Positions 46,726 through 54,990 of a DNA stretch of 64,000 nt are shown here, in pieces. The stretch is taken from assembly GCF_003752585.1 (NCBI RefSeq), contig NZ_RKHR01000004.1, forward strand, positions 1,272,054-1,336,053, given 5' to 3'. Both the position numbers and the translations under genes were made by a program. The DNA is from Sinobacterium caligoides. Its GTDB lineage: Bacteria; Pseudomonadota; Gammaproteobacteria; Pseudomonadales; Sinobacteriaceae. The notes below the pieces were generated by a model. It had not been told where the DNA came from. It saw only the letters and a list, made by a program, of their open reading frames with translations, and did not search any database. Within the stretch, counting starts at the first letter, position 1. Each line of letters begins with the position of its first letter.

Positions 46726-48393
46726 TTAGTTACCGCAGGCAGGATGTTTGTGACCCTCGATGGGGGCATCAATCGCTAAGAAATCGAGAATATGTGCGGC
46801 CGCCCCATCCACCTGTTGTAACGGCTGGTCGCTAAGGTCGCCTTGGCAATAGGAAGCGTCTGCCGTCTTACCGTAACGGTTATTGAGAACAATAAACGTG
46901 TTTCGCTCCTCTGCACTCTGGCCACCATGCCCCTTACCCAGCCCGCCGTGATCGGAGGTGACGACGATCAACCAGTCTTCATTGGCGTAGTTAGGGCGAT
47001 TTTTCAGCGCCGTTAATACCTGGCCCATTTGCGCATCTTCACTTTCAATCGCCGTCTGGTAGGTGCTATTTTCCGGATCGTAGCTGCTGGTATGAATATC
47101 GGTATTGTGCAGATAGTAGAATATTGCCGTCGGCGCATGCTGCCAGCTCAACCACTGAATGACTTCGTCAGTCGTCTGCTGCGATTTTTTAGTCGCCGTT
47201 TTCACCACATAATCCGCCTGTTTCGGCCTTAGGTTAGTGGTTAAGTTGAGCCAATCCGCGGCCACGCCAACTGTTGCGGTAGGGTAGCTTTGCTTAATCA
47301 AGTCAAAAACGTGTGGCTTCTGCAGAGTTAAGTTGGTGCTGTTTGAGGTGACGCCGTGCTGATCCGCCCAGTAGCCGGTGAAGACACTGCTCCAGCCTGG
47401 CCCACTGTAGGTACTCTGCTTGCCCCCGGCAACGACATTGTCGTGAAAGGCGCCGCCGGCAATCAGGGCATCAAAGTTCGGTGTATCGGCACAGTTGTCA
47501 CACTGAATGCTATCACCGCGCAAACCATCAAAGCCGATCAGCAAAATATGTTTATTACCGGGAATGGGACTCTCTACCGGTCGTGGTGTGACGCGAGCGT
47601 AATGGTCGTAAGGGCTGCCAGGGTAGTCTCGTTTCAGGCCGCCGACGCTCTCTGCGGTTTGATCACTCAAATCACAGACGCCGTCATTTTTATTGTAGTC
47701 AAACGACTGACACCAATAGGCCCGCGTCAAGGCTAAGCAGGCCTCGGCACACTCGTCGGGGCTGACATCGATAAGCTGCTCGACATTAAAACCGGCAATG
47801 GCTGCGTCTTCCGTCTGCGCAAAATGCTCCAAGCTGTTCAAGCGACGGCTGTAATGATCGTAGCGTGAGCTACTCACCAGGCCGCCAACATCATCGGCAC
47901 GCTGACTACTGAGGTCACACTCCTGGGTGTCTTTATAGTAATCAAACGACACACACCACGGCCGTGAATCGTCGTCACATTGGTCGGCACAGTCCCCCTC
48001 GGTAACATCGTTCAGGTGCTCCATATTAAAGCCTGAGATGGCCGAGTTTTCGCTGCGCTGGAATTTTTTCAGCGCCTCAGAGTCGAGTGAATAATGGTCG
48101 TAGGGATTATCGCTATAATCACGCTTTAAGCCGCCCACATCGGCCGCACGCTTATCGCTTAAGTCGCACTGTTGGCTATCCTTATGGTAGTCAAACGACA
48201 CACACCAAGTTGAACGCAAACCGTCGAGACAGGCATTGGCACAATCGTCGACGCTCACGGACGTTAAGCGTTCATTGTTATACCCGGCGATTGCCGCATC
48301 CGCGGTCAGGGTAAAGTTATCCACAGCTGCCGCCAAGGCGGTTGCCGGCAAGACGAGCGCTACCGCCAGTGCGTTAAACACGTTTTTATTCAT
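46726..48393 (-). CDS. Secreted phosphodiesterase/alkaline-phosphatase-fold enzyme with three PAN/Apple-like repeats
   Basis: The product of about 555 residues has a signal peptide (FNALAVALVLPATALAAA). Three repeats of about 80 residues follow, each with Cys-rich PAN/Apple-like blocks (DDCANACLDG, WCVSFDYHKDSQQCDLS, then VGGL and YDHY). The C-terminal domain has the alkaline-phosphatase superfamily pattern: HILLIGFDGLRGD metal site, nucleophile region GGKQSTYSGPGWSSVFTG, VTSDHGGLGKGHGG. It probably hydrolyses phosphodiesters or monoesters outside the cell, with the PAN repeats binding protein or glycan. ATG at 48393 has GGA 8 nt upstream. It ends convergently with the LysR gene. Confidence 0.82.
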   Translation of the reverse strand: MNKNVFNALAVALVLPATALAAAVDNFTLTADAAIAGYNNERLTSVSVDDCANACLDGLRSTWCVSFDYHKDSQQCDLSDKRAADVGGLKRDYSDNPYDHYSLDSEALKKFQRSENSAISGFNMEHLNDVTEGDCADQCDDDSRPWCVSFDYYKDTQECDLSSQRADDVGGLVSSSRYDHYSRRLNSLEHFAQTEDAAIAGFNVEQLIDVSPDECAEACLALTRAYWCQSFDYNKNDGVCDLSDQTAESVGGLKRDYPGSPYDHYARVTPRPVESPIPGNKHILLIGFDGLRGDSIQCDNCADTPNFDALIAGGAFHDNVVAGGKQSTYSGPGWSSVFTGYWADQHGVTSNSTNLTLQKPHVFDLIKQSYPTATVGVAADWLNLTTNLRPKQADYVVKTATKKSQQTTDEVIQWLSWQHAPTAIFYYLHNTDIHTSSYDPENSTYQTAIESEDAQMGQVLTALKNRPNYANEDWLIVVTSDHGGLGKGHGGQSAEERNTFIVLNNRYGKTADASYCQGDLSDQPLQQVDGAAAHILDFLAIDAPIEGHKHPACGN

Positions 48394-48647
48394 TCTATTC
48401 ATCCACAATGATTGGCTAAAGCCACATTGGAACGTTTTTTTATGACACTTTGATCGCACCAGATTTCATTTTTCAAAACGATGGCTTGCCCCATTAGCGA
48501 AAAGCTAAGCCAACACGTTACTATTCTGCTAACAAACACTCAGTGCGGCAGATTGGTAGCGCGATGGTTTAATGCTAAAATTCAACCGCTACGCGATGGC
48601 CAACATAACCTTACATACAACGCTTATCGCGCCCTCAGGAGAATGCA

Positions 48648-49223
48648 TTGAAATCTATCGAGAGTGTCCTAGCCTTTATCGTCGAAATTGAGAAACTCAA
48701 AGCAGTGCAGAGGAAGACAAGGCCAGTCGGTTTACAGCGCTATGAGAACTCTGCCGAACACAGTTGGCATGTCTGCCTCTCGGCGCTGATGCTGAAAGAC
48801 TACGCCGACCAGCCTGTCGATATCGACCGGGTGATCAGGATGCTACTGATTCACGACCTCGGCGAGATCGACGCTGGCGACACTATCATCTACGCCAGTG
48901 AGACCCCCGAGCTAAAAGAAGAAGAGGAGACCGGACTCAAACGTCTGCTCGCCATCTTGCCCGGCGATACCGACCACTACCTGGCACTGTGGCGTGAGTT
49001 CGAACTCGGTGAATCGGCCGACGCCAAATTCGCCAAGGCCATCGATCGCGTACCACCGTTACTGCACAACTTGCACGGCGACGGTCACAGCTGGCGAGAC
49101 CATCAAGTCCCCAAAGAGAAGGTGTTTGACCTCAACAGCCGTATCGGCGACGGCAGCCAGGCACTGTGGGCGGTGCTGAAAAAACAACTCGACGGTGCCG
49201 TCGAGGACGGCCTGCTCAAGTAG
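48648..49223 (+). CDS. HD-domain hydrolase (YfbR/HDDC2-like)
   Basis: The 191-residue product has the HD-superfamily ligands: H in NSAEHSWHVCLSALML, HD in MLLIHDLGEIDAGDT, and a downstream D in FAKAIDRVPPLLHNL. The family includes 5'-deoxynucleotidases. TTG at 48648 is used because AGGAG is 5 nt upstream and the nearby ATG gives only two codons. It stands alone; a 12-bp tandem repeat follows. Confidence 0.82.
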   Translation: MKSIESVLAFIVEIEKLKAVQRKTRPVGLQRYENSAEHSWHVCLSALMLKDYADQPVDIDRVIRMLLIHDLGEIDAGDTIIYASETPELKEEEETGLKRLLAILPGDTDHYLALWREFELGESADAKFAKAIDRVPPLLHNLHGDGHSWRDHQVPKEKVFDLNSRIGDGSQALWAVLKKQLDGAVEDGLLK

Positions 49224-49259
49224 CGCGCTCGCTCGATCACCGCCCCTATCATCGGCACT

Positions 49260-49319
49260 GTCACCAGAACGATCACCAGTACTATCACCAGTACTATCAC
49301 CAGTACTATCACTAGAGCT
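49260..49319. repeat. 12-bp tandem repeat downstream of the HD hydrolase
   Basis: ATCACCAGTACT begins at 49272, 49284 and 49296, with degenerate copies on each side (GTCACCAGAACG at 49260 and ATCACTAGAGCT at 49308). Intergenic; function unknown. Confidence 0.88.
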
Positions 49320-49398
49320 GTGCCGCACCGATAGCGATGCCAGACAGGGTTTTAAAATAATATAGCTTACCGACGGCTAACAAAAACAAGGAGGCTTA

Positions 49399-49833
49399 AT
49401 GAGTCAGTACAGGATTAGCTGCGATAAAGAGGCGATGGATTGGCACTATATTCACCAGGTCATCGCCGACAGTTACTGGGCGAAGGGCATCAGTCAGACG
49501 ACGATGTTTAAGGCGCTGGATAACTCGCTGTGTTTTGCCATCTTCGATGCTGCTGGCCAGCAGGTGGGCTTTGCCCGGCTGATCACCGACCGCGCGACGT
49601 TTGCCTACCTCGCCGACGTCTTTGTCGATGAGCAACATCAGAAAAAGGGGCTGAGTAAGTTATTGCTGAAGGCCATCATGGGCCATCCAGACCTACAGGG
49701 GCTCAGGCGAATCATGCTCGCCACCCGAGACGCCCACGGCCTGTATCAGCAGTTTGGCTTCGAACCAATAGAAAACCCAGAGATGCTGATGCAGGTATGG
49801 CAGCCGAACGTTTATCGACAGCTTGCAGAATGA
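49399..49833 (+). CDS. GNAT-family N-acetyltransferase
   Basis: The 144-residue product has ATFAYLADVFVDEQHQKKGL (motif A, acetyl-CoA binding) and ATRDAHGLYQQFGFEPIENP (motif B), as in small cytoplasmic GNAT enzymes. ATG follows GGAGG by about 6 nt. Acceptor unknown; it stands alone. Confidence 0.87.
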   Translation: MSQYRISCDKEAMDWHYIHQVIADSYWAKGISQTTMFKALDNSLCFAIFDAAGQQVGFARLITDRATFAYLADVFVDEQHQKKGLSKLLLKAIMGHPDLQGLRRIMLATRDAHGLYQQFGFEPIENPEMLMQVWQPNVYRQLAE

Positions 49834-49996
49834 ACACCACCATACACAACCAATCATTCCAGTAATGTCGCTGTATACCAAACTACCTTAGTAAGTGGGA
49901 TTACATATCATCGATAACATCTACCTATAGTCGAAGCAATAAACATACTGTAGCATCAGTCAACACGAATTGAATGACCATGCGGACACCTAGCCT

Positions 49997-51400
49997 ATGA
50001 AGCCTTCCTCGCTTATGTTACCGATCGTTCTGACGGCTGCGCTTGTCTCTGGATGTAGCCACGATTCAGATCACAATAGCTCCGACGATAATGGCTCACC
50101 TGATCCCTCGCACCTAAAGCACTGGGTCGAGGTAACGGATAACGGCGGCGGTGATGCCTCCCCGAGAGACGCATGGGTAGACGATGGCAAGCAGTTCACA
50201 ACCACCATTACCCCTGAACATAATTACCGTATTAAAACCGTCAGCGGGGATAATTGCAGCCTGATTCAAGACACCGTCACAGACGGCACTGTTGCCACAC
50301 ACTACCATACCGATGCACTCGATAAAGATTGCACCATCGATGTCGAATTTACGCCAATCACGGCACCCGAACTGTTATTAAAGAGCATCACAGTACATGC
50401 CAGTGAGCATGGAACCGCCACCCCCGTTATCAGCTATGCTGAGATTGGCACACGAGCGAGTTTCACATTAACCCCTGACGATAACTACCGTGTTCAGTCC
50501 ATCAGCGCCTACCCCTGTCATATCACCGCAGCCGCTTTTGATGGTCGCTATACAACAGACGCGATAGAACAGCATTGCGCAATTTACGCAGCGTTCACTT
50601 CCGAACAACAGCTAGCATGGCCTGTCACGGTCGAGGGCGACAACGTTCAAGTCGACCCTAGTATTACCTATATCGATAACGGCAAGGTAGCGACCTTTAC
50701 GATAACGCCAAATAGCAATTATAAGATTACCGAGGTGAGTGGCAGCACTTGTGATGTCTCTTTAATCGATACTGGTGAGTACCAAACAGGGCCCATCTTC
50801 GAGCGCTGCGATATCGCTGTTGAAGCCGTCGCCGTCCCAGCTCCGCTTGTATGTAACGGCGAGCCGATGACGAAAATAGACGAAGAGATGTACCAGTTTG
50901 CCCTCAATAACCCGGGGACAGTGCTTGTTCTCAACAATGAGACAATCAAAGACACCATTGCCCTCGGCTTGTTACAGCAAGGTTTAGTAACGTTTAATAC
51001 CGCCTGCGTCACTCACATGGACTCTTTGTTCCGAAGAGCTGACGATGCCTCCCATGGCTATAACAGCGCGACGTTCAACGCTGACATCTCTGGTTGGGAT
51101 GTGTCACAGGTGACAAGCATGGCCTACATGTTTAACCACGCAGAAAGCTTTAATCAAGATATCTCCGGCTGGGAGGTCAGCAAGGTGACGAACATGCTCG
51201 CTATGTTTGACGGCGCAGAAAGCTTCAACCACGATATTTCTAGCTGGGATGTATCCAGCGTTAAAAACATGTCGAGCATGTTTTACGACGCCCTAGATTT
51301 CGACCAAGACCTTTCTGGCTGGGAGGTAAGCAACGTGACAATACACACGCGGTTTGCCAATCACCTAAAAAGCGAATACCAACCAAACTTTAGTAACTAA
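49997..51400 (+). CDS. Lipoprotein with three beta-repeat domains and BspA/DUF285 repeats
   Basis: The 467-residue product has a lipobox (LTAALVSGC). Three N-terminal domains of about 80 residues each carry the pattern FTITPNSNYKITEVSGSTC plus a second Cys, probably one disulphide per domain. The C-terminal third has DUF285/BspA-type surface repeats (DISGWDVSQVTSMAYMF, DISGWEVSKVTNMLAMF, DISSWDVSSVKNMSSMF). Such repeats occur in surface proteins of bacteroidetes, mycoplasmas and marine bacteria and are linked to adhesion. A short TAACTAAGCTTT repeat overlaps and follows the stop codon. Confidence 0.85.
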   Translation: MKPSSLMLPIVLTAALVSGCSHDSDHNSSDDNGSPDPSHLKHWVEVTDNGGGDASPRDAWVDDGKQFTTTITPEHNYRIKTVSGDNCSLIQDTVTDGTVATHYHTDALDKDCTIDVEFTPITAPELLLKSITVHASEHGTATPVISYAEIGTRASFTLTPDDNYRVQSISAYPCHITAAAFDGRYTTDAIEQHCAIYAAFTSEQQLAWPVTVEGDNVQVDPSITYIDNGKVATFTITPNSNYKITEVSGSTCDVSLIDTGEYQTGPIFERCDIAVEAVAVPAPLVCNGEPMTKIDEEMYQFALNNPGTVLVLNNETIKDTIALGLLQQGLVTFNTACVTHMDSLFRRADDASHGYNSATFNADISGWDVSQVTSMAYMFNHAESFNQDISGWEVSKVTNMLAMFDGAESFNHDISSWDVSSVKNMSSMFYDALDFDQDLSGWEVSNVTIHTRFANHLKSEYQPNFSN

Positions 51401-51430
51401 GCTTTAACTAACTAAGCTTTACTAACTAAG
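51394..51430. repeat. Short TAACTAAGCTTT direct repeats
   Basis: TAACTAAGCTTT at 51394 and 51409, with a partial TAACTAAG at 51423. The first copy includes the stop codon of the lipoprotein gene. Confidence 0.75.
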
Positions 51431-51459
51431 CGTATCAAGCTCTCACTATTGGTTAGTTA

Positions 51460-51494
51460 AAAAGCAACAAAAAGCGCCGCCAAAAGGCGGCGCT
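51460..51494 (-). terminator. Intrinsic terminator of the MerC-like gene
   Basis: A perfect 9-bp stem AGCGCCGCC (51473-51481) with loop AAAA and GGCGGCGCT (51486-51494). On the minus strand the stem is followed by a T-rich run, so it terminates the leftward MerC-like gene. It may also act on the rightward lipoprotein gene. Confidence 0.8.
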
Positions 51495-51580
51495 GATACC
51501 CACGTGAAGACATTGATTACCTTATCAAACACCCGCCCCTATAAGCTGGGGCAGGCTAATATGTTCAACCGATAATCAAC

Positions 51581-51970
51581 TCAATGACAATCGTGGCTGC
51601 GACAGCTGCGGAAGTTTTGCACATGGCCCCAGGCAATCACCAGTGAGCCAATCAGGGTAAAGACCTTCTCGCCCAACTCGCCGACCAGGTCGTGGCCAAA
51701 CAGCGCGGTCAACATGATGATGGTGAGCCCCGTCGCTCCCCACGCCAGTACCTGCCAACGCTTATGCTTCTTACAGCCCAGTGTTAAACCGATGACGCTG
51801 ATCGGCAGCACCGCCAACACCAACAGTTTGTGGAACAGCTCATCCTGCAGCGGCATTAAAAACAGCAGCGGGAAGATGGATAACGCAATGGGTAACAGCA
51901 GGCAGTGCGCGACGCAGAGAAAAGACAGCCCGATAGCCGCCTTATCAAATACATTTTCAAAGGTTTTCAT
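51581..51970 (-). CDS. MerC-domain membrane protein
   Basis: The 129-residue protein has four helices, with a Cys pair in the first (FLCVAHCLLLPIAL) and the MerC pattern, then GCKKHKRWQVLAWG. It ends with a Cys/His tail (FRSCRSHDCH). MerC is a mercury importer, but many MerC-domain proteins occur outside mer operons, and no merA or merR is seen here. An intrinsic terminator follows about 90 bp downstream. A role in metal handling is plausible, not proven. Confidence 0.8.
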   Translation of the reverse strand: MKTFENVFDKAAIGLSFLCVAHCLLLPIALSIFPLLFLMPLQDELFHKLLVLAVLPISVIGLTLGCKKHKRWQVLAWGATGLTIIMLTALFGHDLVGELGEKVFTLIGSLVIAWGHVQNFRSCRSHDCH

Positions 51971-52132
51971 GATGTTATTATTACTCGTAACAAGTCGTTT
52001 TAGAGCGGAGCGTTCACTCGCGCCACGTTATTTTGATACATTATAACATTGCATTAAGGCTGCGCAACCACTGCTGTTGCCACCAGCGCTAAGACTGGCA
52101 GCCGCCTCACCCTAAATCAGGCTGCGTCACTT

Positions 52133-52861
52133 TCAGCCCTCGCTATCGATGCGAATGGTCACCGCGTCTGGCCGCCAATACTCCAGCTCACCATCCATCA
52201 GCTCGCCATCTTGCTTGTAATTCACCCGGCAAATTTTCAGCACCGGCTGTCCCTCGGCCAAATTTAATGCCTTCGCGACATGGGCCGGCGCCGAGGTGGG
52301 CTGCACATCGAAGCGCGAGCGCTGGGTTTCATAACCGTATTTCTGTCGGTAGATCCCCGTCAGCGAATTCGTTAGGTTCTCCGATAAGATGCCTTCGAAC
52401 AGCGACGCCTTCAGTACATTCTCGACCAGCAACACGGCTCGGCCATCGATATAACGCAGCCGCTCAATAATATGGACCGGCGTCATCTGCACGATCTCGA
52501 GCACCTTGGCGTACTCGCCCGTGGCAATCTCGCTGCGCACGTCGATTAATTTAGTGGCGGCCACACGGTGCTGCTGGCAAATCATCTGGTGGAAGTGTGA
52601 TCGCGATAGTGGGTTGTAGAAAATCCGCTGCGGCGATACATACCAGCCTCGCCGCTCCTCGCGATAGATCAGCCCTTCGGTCTCCAGCGACACCAGCGCG
52701 TCTTTAATGGTGATTCGGGTGGTGCTAAACAGCTCGCTCAGCTCTCTCTCCGAAGGCAGCTTCTGCCCCTCAGTCATGATGCCCGCGTGAACCTGCTCTC
52801 TCAGGCTGTTTTTAATTTTTCCTAGCTGTGTCGCTAGCTGTCCTGTCGCGGGTGCTCTCAT
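52133..52861 (-). CDS. GntR-family regulator with UTRA domain (PhnR-like)
   Basis: The 242-residue product has an N-terminal GntR winged helix (GQKLPSERELSELFSTTRIT, then ALVSLETEGLIYREERRGWY) and a C-terminal UTRA ligand-binding domain (about 85-240). It is divergent from the ABC importer operon and shares a 211-bp intergenic region with it. The arrangement resembles PhnR-type regulators of 2-aminoethylphosphonate uptake, but the ligand is unproven. A Pho-box-like sequence directed toward this gene suggests extra control by phosphate starvation. Confidence 0.85.
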   Translation of the reverse strand: MRAPATGQLATQLGKIKNSLREQVHAGIMTEGQKLPSERELSELFSTTRITIKDALVSLETEGLIYREERRGWYVSPQRIFYNPLSRSHFHQMICQQHRVAATKLIDVRSEIATGEYAKVLEIVQMTPVHIIERLRYIDGRAVLLVENVLKASLFEGILSENLTNSLTGIYRQKYGYETQRSRFDVQPTSAPAHVAKALNLAEGQPVLKICRVNYKQDGELMDGELEYWRPDAVTIRIDSEG

Positions 52862-52909
52862 TGCTGGCCTAGTCCAAAAGATAGTTGGCCCACACCATAG
52901 AACATTGAG

Positions 52910-52927
52910 ATCACAGGATTATGACAG
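52910..52927 (-). promoter_or_regulatory. Pho-box-like sequence upstream of the GntR/UTRA regulator
   Basis: The minus strand reads CTGTCAT-AATC-CTGTGAT, a 7-4-7 direct repeat matching the PhoB box (CTGTCAT-N4-CTGTCAT) at 13 of 14 repeat positions. It lies about 50 bp upstream of the regulator start and in the control region shared with the importer operon. Confidence 0.6.
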
Positions 52928-52964
52928 GGATGAAATGCACAGATATTGTACCGATGACATAAAA

Positions 52965-53015
52965 CCGTCACACAAACACAGCAAAACTGTCATAAAAGCT
53001 CAGTCACAGTGTCAC
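52965..53015 (+). promoter_or_regulatory. Three Pho-like half-sites spaced by 22 bp upstream of the importer
   Basis: CCGTCAC (52965), CTGTCAT (52987) and GTGTCAC (53009) are each exactly 22 bp apart, that is two 11-bp PhoB repeat units, and face the importer operon. The intervening half-sites are degenerate. Binding by PhoB is inferred. Confidence 0.42.
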
Positions 53016-53072
53016 ATTTCGACAATAGCATAGACGTCAAACGTACTGACCTAGTCCAGAAGGATGTAGAGA

Positions 53073-54140
53073 ATGAAGACTTTGCTAAAACTTTCAACCG
53101 CCGTATCAGCGACGCTGCTGGCGGTATCGCTCTCAGCCCCCAGCATGGCCAACGACAGCGCACACGACGCGTTGGTCAGTGCCGCGCAAAAAGAAGGCGC
53201 CGTTTACAGTGTCGGCATGCCCGATAGCTGGGCTAACTGGAAAGACACCTGGGCTGACCTGAGCACAAAATACGCCATCAAGCACCAGGACACCGACATG
53301 AGCTCGGCTCAGGAAATTGCCAAGTTCGCCGCTGAGAAGAAGAACGCCACCGCCGACATCGGCGATGTGGGTTTCGCCTTTGCCCGTGTCGCGGTAAAGA
53401 AGGGCGTCACTCAGCCTTACAAGCCCAGCAACTGGAGCGCCATCCCCGATTGGGCGAAGGACAAAGACGGTCACTGGGCACTGGCCTACACCGGCAGTGT
53501 CTCTTTCATCTCCAACAACAACCTAGTGAAAAACCCACCGAAGACCTGGGGCGATCTGCTCAAGGGCGACTACAAGGTCACCGTCGGTGATGTCGGTGTC
53601 GCCTCGCAGGCAAACAACGCCGTATTAGCTGCCGCCTTCGCCAATGGTGGTGACGAATCAAACCTCAAGCCAGCGATCAAGTTCTTCGCCGAGCTGGCCA
53701 AGCAGGGCCGCCTCTCTTACACCAACCCCAGCATCGCCAACCTCGAGAAAGGCGAGATTGAAGTAGCAATCATGTGGGACTTCAACGCGCTGAACTACCG
53801 CGACCAGATCGACCACGATCGCTTCACCGTTAGCATCCCACAGGATGGCTCAGTGATCTCTGGTTACACCACCATCATCAACAAGTTCGCCAAGCACCCC
53901 AACGCCGCCAAGCTCGCCCGTGAATACATCTTCAGCGACCAGGGCCAGATTAACCTCGCCGAAGGCTACGCACGCCCAATTCGCAGCGACGTAACCCTGC
54001 CGAAGGCCATTCAAGACAAGCTGCTACCAAACGAGCAATACAGCAACGTGCACCCGGTAAAAGACTTCGCCGCCTGGGAAAAGTCAGCACGCAAGCTACC
54101 GCGTCAGTGGCAGGAAAACGTGCTGATTCATCAGCAATAA
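53073..54140 (+). CDS. ABC importer periplasmic binding protein (organophosphate/phosphonate type)
   Basis: The 355-residue product has a signal peptide (TAVSATLLAVSLSAPSMA). Its mature part is of the Fe3+/spermidine/AEP binding-protein class: EGAVYSVGMPDSWANW, WALAYTGSVSFISNN and VAIMWDFNALNYRDQI. It is first gene of an operon with two permeases, an ATPase and two phosphohydrolase-like enzymes. The context suggests an organic phosphorus substrate such as a phosphonate or phosphodiester. It could also be a 2-aminoethylphosphonate (PhnS-like) binding protein. Confidence 0.82.
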   Translation: MKTLLKLSTAVSATLLAVSLSAPSMANDSAHDALVSAAQKEGAVYSVGMPDSWANWKDTWADLSTKYAIKHQDTDMSSAQEIAKFAAEKKNATADIGDVGFAFARVAVKKGVTQPYKPSNWSAIPDWAKDKDGHWALAYTGSVSFISNNNLVKNPPKTWGDLLKGDYKVTVGDVGVASQANNAVLAAAFANGGDESNLKPAIKFFAELAKQGRLSYTNPSIANLEKGEIEVAIMWDFNALNYRDQIDHDRFTVSIPQDGSVISGYTTIINKFAKHPNAAKLAREYIFSDQGQINLAEGYARPIRSDVTLPKAIQDKLLPNEQYSNVHPVKDFAAWEKSARKLPRQWQENVLIHQQ

Positions 54141-54186
54141 GCACTGCCAATCCTTCCTCTCATTTAGCAATAAGCGAGAAACAATC

Positions 54187-54990
54187 ATGAGCAACAAGGT
54201 CATCCTTGTTGTTCTAGATGGACTGAACTACCAGGTAGCCCGCGATTGCATGGGCTACCTCAACGGTCTACTAGAGCAGCAACGCCTCACGCTTTACCCT
54301 TTACAGTGCGAACTGCCTTCGATGTCACGCCCGCTCTACGAGTGCATTATCACCGGCGTCCGCCCGGTCGACAGCGGCATCGTCAACAACCATATCGTGC
54401 GCCTCTCGCACCACGACTCCATCTTCAGCCTGGCCACAGCGCAGGGCAAAGTCACCGCCGCAGCGGCCTACCACTGGATGAGCGAACTCTATAACCGCGC
54501 ACCCTACGACGCTGTTAGAGACCGCTTTACCGACGATAAAAGCCTCAATATTCAACACGGCTGTTTCTACCACTGGGATCACTACCCCGACGAAGCACTG
54601 TTTCTGGATGCCGAGCAACTGCGCCGTCGCCACCAGCCCGACTTCCTACTGATTCACCCCATGAACATCGATGACGCCGGCCACAAACACGGCCTAGACT
54701 CGCGCCAGTACCGCAACAGCGCCCGTGTCGCCGACATCATCCTCTCTAACTACATTCCTCAGTGGCTAGCGGACGGTTACCAAGTCATCGTCACCAGCGA
54801 CCACGGCATGAACAACGACCAGTCCCACGGCGGCATTCTGCAAGAAGAGCGTGAAGTGCCGATGTTTGTCCTCGGCGACGCCTTCAGCCACCGCCCCGCT
54901 GCGGTCAAGCAGACCGATATCTGCGGCACCGTCTGTCAGTTGCTCGGCCTCGAACACGACAAAGCGTATACACAGGAATTGCTCGCATGA
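54187..54990 (+). CDS. Cytoplasmic alkaline-phosphatase-superfamily phosphodiesterase-like enzyme
   Basis: The 267-residue protein has no signal peptide. It shows the metal-site pattern of NPP/phosphodiesterase and phosphonoacetate-hydrolase enzymes: LVVLDGLNYQ, a Ser nucleophile region LPSMSRPLYECIITG, NIDDAGHKHG, VTSDHGMN and SHGG. It is shorter than PhnA (about 400) and lacks that family's insertions. It lies inside the importer operon, overlapping the next gene by 4 nt, so it probably acts on the imported compound in the cytoplasm. Confidence 0.82.
   Translation: MSNKVILVVLDGLNYQVARDCMGYLNGLLEQQRLTLYPLQCELPSMSRPLYECIITGVRPVDSGIVNNHIVRLSHHDSIFSLATAQGKVTAAAAYHWMSELYNRAPYDAVRDRFTDDKSLNIQHGCFYHWDHYPDEALFLDAEQLRRRHQPDFLLIHPMNIDDAGHKHGLDSRQYRNSARVADIILSNYIPQWLADGYQVIVTSDHGMNNDQSHGGILQEEREVPMFVLGDAFSHRPAAVKQTDICGTVCQLLGLEHDKAYTQELLA

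Noticed and set aside
49260-49319. Possible CRISPR-like array.
   Set aside because: The 12-bp units are contiguous with no spacers and no cas genes are present.
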